Positions 44,510-54,344 of a stretch of 64,000 bases of DNA are shown here, piece by piece. The translations under genes and the position numbers were made by a program. Source of the stretch: Bacteroidota bacterium (GTDB taxonomy: Bacteria > Bacteroidota > Ignavibacteria > UBA10030 > UBA8401). Under the pieces are notes generated by a model. The model made no database searches. It saw only the letters and a list, made by a program, of their open reading frames with translations, and was not told the DNA's origin. The DNA lies in NCBI GenBank assembly GCA_035506275.1, contig DATJPT010000019.1:124001-188000 (forward strand). Direction: 5' to 3'. Positions within the stretch are counted from its first letter, which is position 1. Each line of letters opens with the position of its first letter.

Positions 44510-47178
44510 GGCTGTGGAGATGATCCGATGTTCGTGGGAATTCGTAGTGTGAACTCTGCTCCCCCGGAGGGACGGTTTCTCGCGGTCAGCGTCCCTTTAT
44601 GCGCTTCGGCGAAGCCTTTTGCAATGGTCAGGCCGAGGCCCGAGCCGCCGCTTTTCATCCCCTCAGCCCGATAGAATTTTTCGAACACTTTGGGGAGGTC
44701 GTCCTTCGCCAATCCGGATCCGTTGTCCGCAACGACAAAGATGCATTCTTTTTCGACGACCTTGGCTTCGATCGTGATGGAGCTGCCTTCCTGCGTGTGC
44801 ACGGCGGCGTTGTGGACCAGGTTCGTCAGCGCTTGTTCGATCAAGCCGAAGTCCAGTCTGACAAGAGGCATTTCAGCCTGTACTTCGATAATGACAGTGT
44901 GGCGGGAAAGCTCCCTGTCCAGCCCTTTGACCGCCGCGTTGATGAGATCGTGAATGTCGCACCAATCCATTTTCGGCTGGATCATCCCGGACTCAAGCCG
45001 CGACATGTCGAGAAGGTTGGCCACCAGCCGGTTGAGACGCTCGGCAGCGATATGGATTTCTTTCGTATGTTCGTTCGTCGACGTGTGATCCTGCGCGGCA
45101 GAATTCTTCATCAAGTTTTCCGAGGCTCCCATGATCGCGGCGATCGGCGTGCGCAGTTCGTGCGAGATCGAATTGAAGAGGATCTTATACAACCTTTCTG
45201 ATTCGGCGACAACGATCGATTTCTTGTTGACGTCGTTCAATAGTTCCCGCTCCATGGCCGACGCAATTTGAGCGATGAAATTGTCGAGCGATGTCTCCTG
45301 GTCGGTCGTGAGTTTCTCGTCCTTTGGCAGCCGGACACCGATGACGCCGAGCGGATACCGCGGGCCGGAAATCGGGAAATACGTTGCCTCGGCGGACGGA
45401 AGCGTGTCGGTGTATTTTCCGGCTTTTTTCTCATTCCAATATGTCCACGAAGCGACGCCGAATTCCTTCGCGTCGACGGCAAACGAGCTGGCTTCGTGAG
45501 GACGGCTTGAGATCTCTCCGTCCGCTTCACCCAAAATGATGACGACGTCGGCGTTAAAATATTTCTTGATGTTTGAAACCGCCGCCCGGATCACCTCTTC
45601 CTGCGAATGTGCCGATGAGAGGTCGTTGGTCAGGGAAAAAAGCGCGGCGGTCCGCTCTTCCCGCTGACGAACGGCCTGCCCTCTGGCCCGCACACGGGCA
45701 GTAAGGACTCCCGTCACCAGGGCCACGATAAAATAGACGCCGAGCATCATGACGTCTTCGAGCCGGCTTATGGAGAACGTAAAGATCGGCGGGATAAAGA
45801 AAAAATCCCATACGATCGCCCCCGTCGTTGCGGCGACAAGCACCGGTCCAGGGCCCATCTGCAGCGGAAGGAACGAGACCGTCAGCAGGACGATCATCGA
45901 GACCGTCCTGTAACCGATGAGCTGAGAAAACGGGAAGCAGGCAAGCGCAACCACGACCACAATGAGGGGTGCAAGAAGATATTGGGTGGGAGTCGACTGA
46001 ATTTTCGGGATGAAGGTCTTTCTTTTTTCCTGGGAGGACGTGTCCTCTTGACCGACAATGTAGACGTCGACGTTGTGGCTTTTTTCGACGAGGTCTTCGA
46101 TCAATCGCTGCGAGCGGGAGAACATGCTTCGCTTCGATTTTCCCACAAGAATTTGAGTTGCATTCTGTTCCCGTGCGACCCGGATGAGCGCGCTTGCAAC
46201 ATCGTCGTCCGATGTAGTGATGATCTCCGCTCCGAGCTTCCGCGCAAGGACGATATTTTTGGACAATTGCTCCTTGTCGCTCTCGAGCAACGGCGCCGAA
46301 GTCTCCACGCAGACCGCGACCCACGTTCCGTTCATGGTGTAGGCCAGACGGCGGGCCCAACGGAGGACCGATACCGAATGTGGGCTGGCGCTGATACCGA
46401 CGATCAACCGCTGCCCTGATTTCCACGGGCCGGTGATCCGCTCGGTACGCATGTAGTCGCGAAGCTGGTGGTCGACGCGCTCCGCCGTCAGCCGGAGGGA
46501 CATCTCGCGCAGCGCGGTCAGGTTCCCCTTGCGGAAAAAATTCTGGATCGCCTGCTGGGACCGCTCGGGAGTGTAGACCTTTCCTTCTTCCAGCCGTTTC
46601 AATAACTCATCAGGGGGAAGGTCGATTACTTCGACATCGTCGGCCCGCTCGAAGATCGAATCGGGAACAGTCTCCCGAACAAGCGAACCGGTAATTTGTG
46701 CGACGGCATCGGCGCGGCTCTCTAGATGCTGGACGTTCAACGTCGTGTAAACGTCAATCCCGTTGTCGAGAAGTTCCTGGACATCCTGGTACCGTTTCAG
46801 ATGGCGGCTCCCCGGCGCATTGGTGTGTGCGAGCTCGTCGACGAGGACCAGTTTCGGTTTCCGTGCAAGGATCGCGTCAAGGTCCATCTCTTCGATAACG
46901 GAGCCGTGGTATTCGATTTTTTTCCGCGGAACAGCGGGGAGATTGGCAACAAGGGCTTCGGTTTCCGCACGCTTGTGAGTTTCGACAATGCCGATGACAA
47001 CGTCGACTCCATTTGCGAGGGCGGCATGTGCGGTTGCAAGCATGTCGTATGTTTTCCCCACCCCGGCGCACATCCCGAAGAAAATTTTCAGTTTCGCCTT
47101 TGAGGCTTTTTCCTCTTCTTTCCGCAGCACGTTAAGGAGTGCATCGGGGTCCGGGCGGGATTGATCGATCGGGGGCAT
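44506..47178 (-). CDS. kdpD: KdpD sensor histidine kinase
   Basis: 890 residues, complete architecture: N-terminal KdpD domain with Walker A GMCAGVGKT (35-43) and VLVDELAHTN (Walker B-like); a universal-stress-type domain (about 250-370, LIVGISASPHS); four closely spaced helices (about 395-490); a GAF-like segment (about 510-640); HisKA with SHELRTP near 670; HATPase with DNGSGL and GGSGLGLTIA. It senses potassium limitation or turgor and phosphorylates KdpE. It lies 116 bases after kdpB, with a 13-bp hairpin between, and is coupled to kdpE by an ATGA overlap. Confidence 0.96.
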   Translation of the reverse strand: MPPIDQSRPDPDALLNVLRKEEEKASKAKLKIFFGMCAGVGKTYDMLATAHAALANGVDVVIGIVETHKRAETEALVANLPAVPRKKIEYHGSVIEEMDLDAILARKPKLVLVDELAHTNAPGSRHLKRYQDVQELLDNGIDVYTTLNVQHLESRADAVAQITGSLVRETVPDSIFERADDVEVIDLPPDELLKRLEEGKVYTPERSQQAIQNFFRKGNLTALREMSLRLTAERVDHQLRDYMRTERITGPWKSGQRLIVGISASPHSVSVLRWARRLAYTMNGTWVAVCVETSAPLLESDKEQLSKNIVLARKLGAEIITTSDDDVASALIRVAREQNATQILVGKSKRSMFSRSQRLIEDLVEKSHNVDVYIVGQEDTSSQEKRKTFIPKIQSTPTQYLLAPLIVVVVALACFPFSQLIGYRTVSMIVLLTVSFLPLQMGPGPVLVAATTGAIVWDFFFIPPIFTFSISRLEDVMMLGVYFIVALVTGVLTARVRARGQAVRQREERTAALFSLTNDLSSAHSQEEVIRAAVSNIKKYFNADVVIILGEADGEISSRPHEASSFAVDAKEFGVASWTYWNEKKAGKYTDTLPSAEATYFPISGPRYPLGVIGVRLPKDEKLTTDQETSLDNFIAQIASAMERELLNDVNKKSIVVAESERLYKILFNSISHELRTPIAAIMGASENLMKNSAAQDHTSTNEHTKEIHIAAERLNRLVANLLDMSRLESGMIQPKMDWCDIHDLINAAVKGLDRELSRHTVIIEVQAEMPLVRLDFGLIEQALTNLVHNAAVHTQEGSSITIEAKVVEKECIFVVADNGSGLAKDDLPKVFEKFYRAEGMKSGGSGLGLTIAKGFAEAHKGTLTARNRPSGGAEFTLRIPTNIGSSPQP

Positions 47179-47214
47179 ACCGTAATATATTGAATCTTTT
47201 TCAGAGTTTCACAG

Positions 47215-47257
47215 CACAAATCCCGCCAGACGAGTCTCCGAACGGGCGGGATTTGTG
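47215..47257. repeat. Perfect 13-bp inverted repeat (hairpin) between kdpB and kdpD
   Basis: 47215-47227 and 47245-47257 are perfect complements (CACAAATCCCGCC/GGCGGGATTTGTG), loop of 17. There is no T run on the minus strand after it, so it is a poor intrinsic terminator; it may stabilise the 3' end of a processed kdpB transcript and set the amount of kdpDE mRNA. Confidence 0.7.
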
Positions 47258-47294
47258 TGTGTACGTAAGGTGAACCGTTTTGGTATTGCGGTAA

Positions 47295-49394
47295 TTACGT
47301 CAGCCTCAAGGCGACGAGAATCATATCCACCAGCTTGATCCCGAAAAACGGGACGATAATGCCGCCGACGCCGTAGATGAACAAATGTCTTCGCAGAAGC
47401 TGGACAGCGCTGACGGGGCGGTATTTCACTCCTTTTAAGGCGAGTGGAATAAGGGTGATGATAATGAGTGCATTGAAAATGACTGCGGAGAGGATCGCGC
47501 TTTCCGGCGTTGCGAGCCGCATAATATTCAGCGCATTAAGCGCAGGGTACGTCGTTGCGAACGCGGCAGGAATGATGGCGAAGTATTTTGCGACGTCGTT
47601 CGCGATGCTGAACGTCGTCAGCGTTCCGCGCGTCATCAATAATTGTTTGCCGATCTCGACGATTTCCAGCAGCTTGGTCGGATTGCTGTCGAGGTCGATC
47701 ATGTTCGCCGCTTCTCGTGCAGACTGCGTGCCGGTGTTCATCGCAACCGCGACATCTGCCTGAGCGAGCGCCGGCGCATCGTTCGTGCCGTCTCCCGTCA
47801 TCGCGACGAGGCGTCCCCCTTTTTGATAATCGCGGATGAGCTTCAACTTATCTTCCGGTTTTGCTTCCGCAAGGAAGTCGTCAACTCCGGCCTCCGCGGC
47901 AATGGCAGTTGCGGTCAACTGGTTGTCTCCGGTGATCATCACCGTCTTGATTCCCATTTTCCGCAGATGCGCGAAACGCTCCTTGATTCCTCCTTTAACA
48001 ATGTCTTTCAGATGGATCACGCCCAGCACCTCTTTGTTTTCTGCGACAACAAGAGGAGTCGCGCCGGCACGGCTGATATCCTGGACCAATTGCTGCACGG
48101 CGGAGGGAAAGACGCCTCCCGCTTCCTCGATGTAGGATTTCATCGCTTCCGCCGCCCCTTTGCGGATTATTCTTCTTCCGTTCTTTCCTTCCGGCTGGAT
48201 GTCCGCACCGCTCATGCGCGTTTGCGCGCTGAAGGGGACAAAGTGCGCCGAGATTTCATTGACGTTCCGTTCGCGGAGAGCGTACTTTTCTTTTGCGAGG
48301 ACGACGACCGATCGCCCTTCCGGGGTTTCATCCGCGAGTGAAGCAAGCTGGGCGGCATCGGCAAGACGTTCCTTGGAAATGCCGGGAGCCGGAGTGAATT
48401 CCGTTGCCATGCGATTTCCGAGCGTGACAGTACCGGTCTTGTCAAGCAGGAGCACGTCGACGTCCCCCGCAGCTTCGATTGCGCGCCCCGAGGTGGCGAT
48501 CACGTTGTGTCGGATCATTCTGTCCATCCCCGCGATTCCGATTGCGGAAAGGAGCCCGCCGATGGTCGTCGGGATCAAACAAACAAGGAGAGCGACGAGA
48601 ACGGTGACGGTGACCGGCGTTCCCTGGCCTGCGGCTTGCACGCTGAAAAGCGAAAAGGGGAGAAGCGTCACGCAGACCATGAGGAAAATAATCGTGAAGG
48701 CTGCGAGCAGAATATTCAGAGCGATCTCATTCGGAGTTTTCTGCCTTTTTGCTCCTTCTATTAATTTGATCATCCGGTCGAGAAAACCTCCGCCGATTTC
48801 TGTCGTTGCGCGGACGATGAGCCAATCGGACAGGACCCTGGTTCCCCCCGTCACCGCGCTTCTATCACCTCCCGATTCGCGGATCACCGGCGCGCTTTCT
48901 CCCGTGATTGCGCTTTCGTCAACCGATGCGATGCCTTCGATCACCTCGCCGTCGACGGCAATGGTCTCGCCGGTTTCAACGAGGAATACATCCCCCCTCT
49001 GCAGAAGAGTCGAGTTCACGATATCGAAGCCGGATCCCCGTTTGGGACTTTTCAGCCGCTTCGCCTTCGTTTCCTGACGTGCACGCCGAAGTGCTTCCGC
49101 TTGGGCTTTTCCCCGTCCTTCGGCGAGAGCCTCCGAAAAATTGGCGAAGAGCACAGTGAACCAGAGCCAGAGGGAGACGCTGCCGATATACCATGCGGGA
49201 GCCTCACCTTGGCCGAATACTGCCTGAATCCACAAAGCGGTGGTCAGGACGCTTCCAACCTCGACCACGAACATGACCGGGTTGCGAAGCATGGCGCTCG
49301 GATTCAGCTTCACCAACGAATCTATGATCGCCCTGCGGTACATTTCGCCGGTCAGACCAAGAGGTTTTTTCGTCTGGAGCGAGCTCGTCGTCAT
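47295..49394 (-). CDS. kdpB: Potassium-transporting P-type ATPase, ATP-hydrolysing subunit B
   Basis: 699 residues from ATG 49394, chosen for GAAGG a few bases upstream (the frame opens earlier at 49424). P-type ATPase motifs: TGES in AITGESAPV, phosphorylation site [20 protein letters not shown], and [18 protein letters not shown]. Seven helices in the usual places. It couples ATP hydrolysis to potassium import through KdpA. Thirty-one bases separate it from kdpA. Confidence 0.96.
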   Translation of the reverse strand: MTTSSLQTKKPLGLTGEMYRRAIIDSLVKLNPSAMLRNPVMFVVEVGSVLTTALWIQAVFGQGEAPAWYIGSVSLWLWFTVLFANFSEALAEGRGKAQAEALRRARQETKAKRLKSPKRGSGFDIVNSTLLQRGDVFLVETGETIAVDGEVIEGIASVDESAITGESAPVIRESGGDRSAVTGGTRVLSDWLIVRATTEIGGGFLDRMIKLIEGAKRQKTPNEIALNILLAAFTIIFLMVCVTLLPFSLFSVQAAGQGTPVTVTVLVALLVCLIPTTIGGLLSAIGIAGMDRMIRHNVIATSGRAIEAAGDVDVLLLDKTGTVTLGNRMATEFTPAPGISKERLADAAQLASLADETPEGRSVVVLAKEKYALRERNVNEISAHFVPFSAQTRMSGADIQPEGKNGRRIIRKGAAEAMKSYIEEAGGVFPSAVQQLVQDISRAGATPLVVAENKEVLGVIHLKDIVKGGIKERFAHLRKMGIKTVMITGDNQLTATAIAAEAGVDDFLAEAKPEDKLKLIRDYQKGGRLVAMTGDGTNDAPALAQADVAVAMNTGTQSAREAANMIDLDSNPTKLLEIVEIGKQLLMTRGTLTTFSIANDVAKYFAIIPAAFATTYPALNALNIMRLATPESAILSAVIFNALIIITLIPLALKGVKYRPVSAVQLLRRHLFIYGVGGIIVPFFGIKLVDMILVALRLT

Positions 49395-49425
49395 TTTGCC
49401 TTCTTCTTTCGCAGCAATATACATA

Positions 49426-51168
49426 TCAGTGCACCATCATAAAATGTTCGACAATAGGACCAAGAGCAAGAGCCGGCAGGAAGTTCAACGCACCCACGAT
49501 CAGCACGACGGCGACCAGCCAGAAGATGAACAGCGGTGTGTGGGTCGGGAGCGTTCCTTCGCTTACCGGAACAAATTTTTTGCGCACGAGTGAGCCGCCA
49601 AGGGCGAGGGTCGGAACCGCCAGCCAAAATCGCCCGATGATCATCGCTATCCCGCCGGTGATATTGTAAAAAGGCGTGTTTGCGTTTATTCCTGCGAACG
49701 CGCTTCCGTTGTTATTCGCCTGCGATGTAAACACGTACAACACCTCGCTGAAGCCGTGCGGCCCGGGATTAGCTATCGAGCTCGTCCCGGCCGACGTTAC
49801 GACAGCGATGGCGGTGAAGACAAGGACGGTGATCGGCATGATGAGGATGAGAAGCGACGCCATTTTCATTTCATACGTCTCTATTTTATGTCCCAGATAT
49901 TCCGGGGTTCGCCCGACGAGAAGACCGGCAACGAAGACAGCGACGATCACGAAGACGAGCATTCCATACAATCCTGAACCGACACCGCCGAAAACGACCT
50001 CGCCAAAATGGAGCATCACCAGGGTGACGAATCCTCCCAGCGGCGTGAAGGAATCGTGCATTGAATTCACTGAACCGTTGGACGCCGACGTTGTTGCAGT
50101 GGCCCAGACGACTGAATTCGCGATGCCGAACCGAACCTCTTTTCCCTCCATGTTGCCTCCCGGCTGGATGCTGCTCGACGTTTGATCGACCCCCAGAGAG
50201 GCGAATGCCGGATTCCCTTTCTCTTCCGACCATCCGGCAAGAGCGAGAAATGCAATAAAGATGATCATCATCGCCGCATAGATTGACCACCCTTGCTTCG
50301 TATCCTTCACCATGTGGCCGTAGGTGTAGCAGAGTGCGGCTGCAATAAGAAGAATCGCGAGCATCTCGAGGAAATCGGAAAGAGGTGTCGGGTTCTCGAA
50401 CGGATGGGCCGAATTAACGTTGAAGAAGCCCCCTCCGTTTGTGCCGAGTTGTTTGATGGCGATCTGAGACGCCGCCGGGCCCATTGCCACAATTTGCTCT
50501 GTGACCTTAGCTCCTGCCGTGTCCGCCGTCGGCTGCAAAAGAGGGACGGAGACGTACGGGGAAAGGTTTTGCACCGATCCCTGCGAAACAAGGACAAGCG
50601 CAAAGACAATGGAGAGCGGAAGAAGAATGTACAAAGTGGTTCGGGTCATATCCACCCAAAAGTTGCCGAGCGTCTTTGCCGAATGCCTGGCAAGCCCGCG
50701 GATGAACAAGGCAAGGATCGCCATGCCTGTTGCCGCGGAGACAAAATTCTGGACCGTCAACGCGAGCATTTGCGTCAAGTAGCTCATCGTTGTTTCACCG
50801 CCGTACCCCTGCCAGTTCGTGTTGGTTGCGAAACTGACCGCGGTGTTGAAGGATGAATCCGGCGAAACGGCGGTCATACTCTGCGGATTCAACGGCAGGT
50901 ACTGCTGGATCCGCTGCAGCAGATATACGATCAAAAGACCGGCAAAATTGAAGAGCAGCATCGCGATCGCGTTCTCTTTCCAGTCAAATTCTTCGTCCGG
51001 ATTGATGTTTGCCAGCCGATAGATCAAGCGCTCGAGCGGGCCGATGACAGGGTCGAGAAAGGTCCGCTCTCTCTGGTACACTTTGGCCATGAATAGCCCG
51101 AGCGGTTTCACTGCAAGGGTGAGGGCCGCCAGATAAAAAGCTATCTGCAAAATTCCATTAAGTGTCAT
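49426..51168 (-). CDS. kdpA: Potassium-transporting ATPase, ion-channel-like subunit A
   Basis: 580 residues, about ten helices. Diagnostic KdpA text: [20 protein letters not shown] (selectivity-filter repeat), [19 protein letters not shown] in part, and [16 protein letters not shown]. The start ATG overlaps the kdpF stop as ATGA, so the two are translationally coupled. It binds and passes potassium with micromolar affinity in the Kdp complex. Confidence 0.96.
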   Translation of the reverse strand: MTLNGILQIAFYLAALTLAVKPLGLFMAKVYQRERTFLDPVIGPLERLIYRLANINPDEEFDWKENAIAMLLFNFAGLLIVYLLQRIQQYLPLNPQSMTAVSPDSSFNTAVSFATNTNWQGYGGETTMSYLTQMLALTVQNFVSAATGMAILALFIRGLARHSAKTLGNFWVDMTRTTLYILLPLSIVFALVLVSQGSVQNLSPYVSVPLLQPTADTAGAKVTEQIVAMGPAASQIAIKQLGTNGGGFFNVNSAHPFENPTPLSDFLEMLAILLIAAALCYTYGHMVKDTKQGWSIYAAMMIIFIAFLALAGWSEEKGNPAFASLGVDQTSSSIQPGGNMEGKEVRFGIANSVVWATATTSASNGSVNSMHDSFTPLGGFVTLVMLHFGEVVFGGVGSGLYGMLVFVIVAVFVAGLLVGRTPEYLGHKIETYEMKMASLLILIMPITVLVFTAIAVVTSAGTSSIANPGPHGFSEVLYVFTSQANNNGSAFAGINANTPFYNITGGIAMIIGRFWLAVPTLALGGSLVRKKFVPVSEGTLPTHTPLFIFWLVAVVLIVGALNFLPALALGPIVEHFMMVH

Positions 51169-51257
51169 TCAAATGTCTCCGGTTTTAATAGCACGATGAA
51201 GAGGTAGATCAGAAGGCCGACGGAAATCAGCCCGGAAACGATATAGAGCCAGTTCAT
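51165..51257 (-). CDS. kdpF: KdpF, 30-residue stabilising subunit of the Kdp ATPase
   Basis: Read on the minus strand as MNWLYIVSGLISVGLLIYLF followed by [10 protein letters not shown]: one membrane helix and the conserved short tail L-K-P-E-x-F that identifies KdpF. The stop overlaps kdpA by four bases and the start overlaps the stop of the next small gene (ATGA again). Too short for routine gene finding. Confidence 0.92.
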   Translation of the reverse strand: MNWLYIVSGLISVGLLIYLFIVLLKPETFE

Positions 51258-51364
51258 GTGTTCTCTCCCGATTTAAATTCGCCGAGATTTTCACAAAGCT
51301 TCATTAATCCCCAGGTCAGCAGGAACGATGCCGCGACAATGCCGAGATAAATAAGATCTTCCAC
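51254..51364 (-). CDS. Small one-helix membrane protein encoded between kdpC and kdpF, 36 residues
   Basis: GTG start at 51364 with an excellent AGGAG site seven bases upstream; the product reads MEDLIYLGIVAASFLLTWGL then MKLCENLGEFKSGENT. It has one helix (about 4-22) and a short soluble tail, like KdpF in size but without its K-P-E motif. Its stop overlaps the kdpF start (51254-51257), and it starts two bases downstream of the kdpC stop, so it is embedded in the operon and surely translated with it. I cannot name it; a Kdp accessory subunit is the natural inference. Confidence 0.8.
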   Translation of the reverse strand: MEDLIYLGIVAASFLLTWGLMKLCENLGEFKSGENT

Positions 51365-51365
51365 T

Positions 51366-51959
51366 TTATTTCTCCTTTGGCGAAGATTGAATTTCATCAA
51401 GTGCGAGATTGAGTTTTAAGACGTTTACACGCGGTTCTCCCAGAAAACCGAGCTGTCTTCCTTCCGTGGCCTGACCGACGAGGGACCGAACCTGCTCTGC
51501 GCTCAGTCCGCGAACACGTGCCACGCGGGGAGCCTGATACAACGCGGCCGCAACGCTGATATGCGGGTCGAGTCCGCTTGCTGAAGCCGTTACAAGGTCG
51601 ACGGGGATCGGCTGCGTGTTGAGTGAATCGACGGCTTTAAGATCCTGGACCCTTTTTTTGACGGCGTCAATAAGGGCGGGATTCAACGGCCCGTAATTTG
51701 ACCCTGAAGATGATCCGGCATTGTACGCGTACGGGCTCGTAGCCGAAAGCCGGCTCCAGAAATATTGCGGAGCGCTGAACGGTTGCCCGATGAGCTCGGA
51801 GCCGGTGATTTTTCCATCCTTCTTCATAAAGCTTCCGTTCGCTTTATCCGGAAAGATCATCTGGGCGATCCCCGTCACGACGAGCGGATACGCGATGCCG
51901 GTCAGGATGGTAAAGAGAACAAGAAGCACAAGTGTCGGTCGAAGCTGCTTTTTAAGCAT
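51366..51959 (-). CDS. kdpC: Potassium-transporting ATPase subunit C
   Basis: 197 residues from ATG 51959, with AGGA seven bases upstream. N-terminal helix (about 8-30: [20 protein letters not shown]) and a periplasmic domain with the KdpC phrases [40 protein letters not shown] and ARVRGLS. It acts as a catalytic chaperone for ATP binding to KdpB. Its position is unusual: canonical operons run kdpF-A-B-C, whereas here kdpC comes first and kdpB is followed directly by kdpD. Confidence 0.95.
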   Translation of the reverse strand: MLKKQLRPTLVLLVLFTILTGIAYPLVVTGIAQMIFPDKANGSFMKKDGKITGSELIGQPFSAPQYFWSRLSATSPYAYNAGSSSGSNYGPLNPALIDAVKKRVQDLKAVDSLNTQPIPVDLVTASASGLDPHISVAAALYQAPRVARVRGLSAEQVRSLVGQATEGRQLGFLGEPRVNVLKLNLALDEIQSSPKEK

Positions 51960-52185
51960 TATTATTCCTGTCATTGTTTCCTGAGAATTTCATTTGCATG
52001 TGTCCGATCTGGGCCGCAAAATGTCCAAGCCGGGCATGAGTGATTTCCTTCTCCGGATCATAATCAGGGGAAGGATGTTCATTGGTTTCCGTTGCATGAC
52101 TTGACTTCTCCCCCTCTTTCCAGGAGAAGTAGGTATGCGCGAGATACGTAAGCACGAGAGCCATGGCGAAGATGATTCCTGACAT
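51952..52185 (-). CDS. Small membrane protein at the head of the kdp operon, 77 residues
   Basis: ATG 52185 opens [20 protein letters not shown], one helix, followed by a charged soluble tail rich in His, Glu and Lys ([33 protein letters not shown]). The stop overlaps the kdpC start by eight bases, which argues for coupling and against chance. No ribosome binding site is apparent, in keeping with a leader-proximal gene in this group. No family recognised; the His-rich tail is notable. Either an accessory Kdp protein or a small regulator. Confidence 0.65.
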   Translation of the reverse strand: MSGIIFAMALVLTYLAHTYFSWKEGEKSSHATETNEHPSPDYDPEKEITHARLGHFAAQIGHMQMKFSGNNDRNNNA

Positions 52186-52254
52186 AGATGGTTCGATTGA
52201 AAATTAATTTCGGTATCAATATAGACTCTCGCCCGCCGCGGGACAATGATGAGG

Positions 52255-52294
52255 ATGTAAAAAGCGGACGGAAAAGCATAAAGAAAATGTAAAG
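52255..52294 (-). promoter_or_regulatory. Candidate KdpE operator: two direct copies of an ATGTAAARAG-like word
   Basis: On the plus strand ATGTAAAAAG (52255) and ATGTAAAG (52287) are 32 bases apart, three helical turns, 70-110 bases before the first gene of the kdp operon; on the operon strand they read CTTTTTACAT and CTTTACAT, T-rich like known KdpE sites. The spacing and position are what is seen; binding is inferred. Confidence 0.35.
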
Positions 52295-52405
52295 AACAGT
52301 CTTGGCGACCAGAAGATGCCTCCTCTTCTGCGGTGTTTGAACATCGGTAAATAATTCCCTACCTTAGATCATGCACCAGGGACCATATCACGAGAAGCAA
52401 CTTCA

Positions 52406-53179
52406 ATGTTAAAAATTGCGACCGAAGCCGCGCTTGAAGCGGGGAAATTCTTGAAATACAACGTCGGTAAGGTCAAGCACATCGAGCGGAAGCAGGGGCA
52501 GCAGACAAACCTTGTTACGGAAATTGACAAGCAGGCGGAAGCTCTCATCATCAAAAAGATCAAGCAGCACTTTCCGACTCACGATATTCTTGCGGAAGAA
52601 AGTGGCAGTCATAACGTGCAGTCCGAATACCGGTGGGTGATCGACCCGCTCGACGGCACGACAAACTTCACACACTCGCTTCCGATCTTTTGCGTTTCGA
52701 TCGGTGTTGAAGTGAAGGGTGAAGTTGTCGCAGGAGCCATTTACAACCCTTCGGCGGACGAGTTGTTCACCGCAGAAAAGGGGGGCGGGGCCTTCCTGAA
52801 TGGGAAGAAAATTCACGTTTCGTCAAACGATTCGCTGATCAACAGCCTGCTCGTTACGGGATTCCCTTACAATGTTAAGGACAACCCGGGGCATGTCGTC
52901 GAGCATTTTGTGAATCTGCTGATGGAAGGACAGGGAGTCCGGCGGCTCGGTTCGGCGGCGCTCGACCTAGCGTATGTCGCTGCCGGGAGGCTTGACGGAT
53001 ATTGGGAAGTGTTCCTTAACCCTTGGGACAAGGCAGCCGGGTTGCTGCTGGTGCAGGAAGCGGGAGGCGTCGTTACCGATTTCAAGAACAACCCGGGGAA
53101 TATTTACGAGCCGACGACGCTTGCGACGAACGGACGGATCCACGAACAAATGCTCGCCGTGTTGAAAAAAGCTCTGTAG
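52406..53179 (+). CDS. suhB: Inositol monophosphatase-family phosphatase (SuhB-like)
   Basis: 257 residues. The lithium-sensitive phosphatase motifs are intact: EES in ILAEESG, the metal-binding DPLDGTTNFTHSLPIF, and WDKAAGLLLVQEAGG near the C-terminus with the third Asp. Substrate may be inositol-1-phosphate, another sugar phosphate or an adenosine phosphate; SuhB homologues also bind transcription complexes in enterobacteria. It diverges from the kdp operon and is nine bases before a sensor-kinase gene. Confidence 0.92.
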   Translation: MLKIATEAALEAGKFLKYNVGKVKHIERKQGQQTNLVTEIDKQAEALIIKKIKQHFPTHDILAEESGSHNVQSEYRWVIDPLDGTTNFTHSLPIFCVSIGVEVKGEVVAGAIYNPSADELFTAEKGGGAFLNGKKIHVSSNDSLINSLLVTGFPYNVKDNPGHVVEHFVNLLMEGQGVRRLGSAALDLAYVAAGRLDGYWEVFLNPWDKAAGLLLVQEAGGVVTDFKNNPGNIYEPTTLATNGRIHEQMLAVLKKAL

Positions 53180-53188
53180 CGTTAGCGC

Positions 53189-54304
53189 ATGGCACAACCT
53201 CACGCGAAAATTCTCATCGTCGACGACGAACCCGATCTGCTGGAGATCACGGCAGCATATCTGGAGATGGAAGGATACGTTCCTCTCTCGGCGCTGAACG
53301 GTCCCGCAGCGCTGGAAATTCTTAATTCCACCGTACCCGACCTTATCATTTCCGATATCACGATGCCGGGGATGAGCGGATTTGATCTGTTCGGGAAGGT
53401 CCGTTCCGACCCCCGCCTGCAGAACACGCCGTTCATTTTTCTCTCCGGTCATACCGACCTCCAGCACATCATGGCCGGCAAGGAACTCGGCAGTGACGAT
53501 TACCTGATGAAGCCGTACGAACCCGAGATGTTGATCTCCACGATCAAAGGGAAGCTGAAACGAAGCCAGCAGTTGAGCGATTCGATTTCGCATCAGATGG
53601 ATGAGCTGAAGAATCAATTGTTCCATCTCATCTCGCACGAAATGCGCACGCCGCTGACGTCGATTCTCGGGGCGGCCGATATTCTCTCCGCCGATAAGGA
53701 GAAATTGTCCCCCGAGGATTTCACTGAATTTTTACAGATGCTGAAGGTCGGGACACTGAGGCTTAACAGGATGGTGGAGGACTTCTTGCTTGTCGTACGG
53801 ATCGAATCCGGAGAAGCGGCGAAGGATATCGAGTTCCGGAACGCGACCATTTCACCCTTCGAGATCGTGAACCGATTTGCCTCGGTGAGCGAGGACATAA
53901 AGAAGAACAAAGGGATCACGCTCAAGATCGAGGTTCCGGACGAATCTCAGGCTCTCTTTATTCATCCGCCGCATTTCGAGGACATCGTTGCCCGCTTGTT
54001 CGACAATGCCTGCAAGTTCGCTCCCCCCGGCGCCGTTGTCACGATCGCCTCGCGGGACGAGAAGGATCAATACGTGATTACCATCGCGGACAACGGGAAC
54101 GGCATTCCGCGGGAAAAGCAGGATCGTCTGTTCGAAAAATTCTATCAGGTGGATCGGGAAGCGCAGGAGCAGCAAGGGGCAGGGTTGGGGCTCTACATCG
54201 CGAAGCGACTGGCGGAGCTCAATAAGTGCAGATTATGGTGTGAGAGCGATCGGGGGATGGGGGCTGTGTTTAATCTATCCATTCCCAAGAAAATCTCCCT
54301 CTGA
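53189..54304 (+). CDS. Receiver domain-histidine kinase fusion protein (soluble)
   Basis: 371 residues, no membrane helix. Receiver at 5-125 with VDDEPD, phospho-acceptor Asp56 in ISDITMPG and Lys in LMKPYEPE; a coiled-coil link (125-140); HisKA with phospho-His150 in LISHEMRTPL; HATPase with NACKFAPP, ADNGNGIP and GAGLGLYIAKRL. In this reversed order the kinase is probably controlled by phosphorylation of its own receiver. No cognate regulator or sensor gene is adjacent, so its partners are elsewhere. Confidence 0.93.
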   Translation: MAQPHAKILIVDDEPDLLEITAAYLEMEGYVPLSALNGPAALEILNSTVPDLIISDITMPGMSGFDLFGKVRSDPRLQNTPFIFLSGHTDLQHIMAGKELGSDDYLMKPYEPEMLISTIKGKLKRSQQLSDSISHQMDELKNQLFHLISHEMRTPLTSILGAADILSADKEKLSPEDFTEFLQMLKVGTLRLNRMVEDFLLVVRIESGEAAKDIEFRNATISPFEIVNRFASVSEDIKKNKGITLKIEVPDESQALFIHPPHFEDIVARLFDNACKFAPPGAVVTIASRDEKDQYVITIADNGNGIPREKQDRLFEKFYQVDREAQEQQGAGLGLYIAKRLAELNKCRLWCESDRGMGAVFNLSIPKKISL

Positions 54305-54344
54305 GAAGCGACAACGGTCGCCGGTTCAGCTCGCCGCGCAACGT

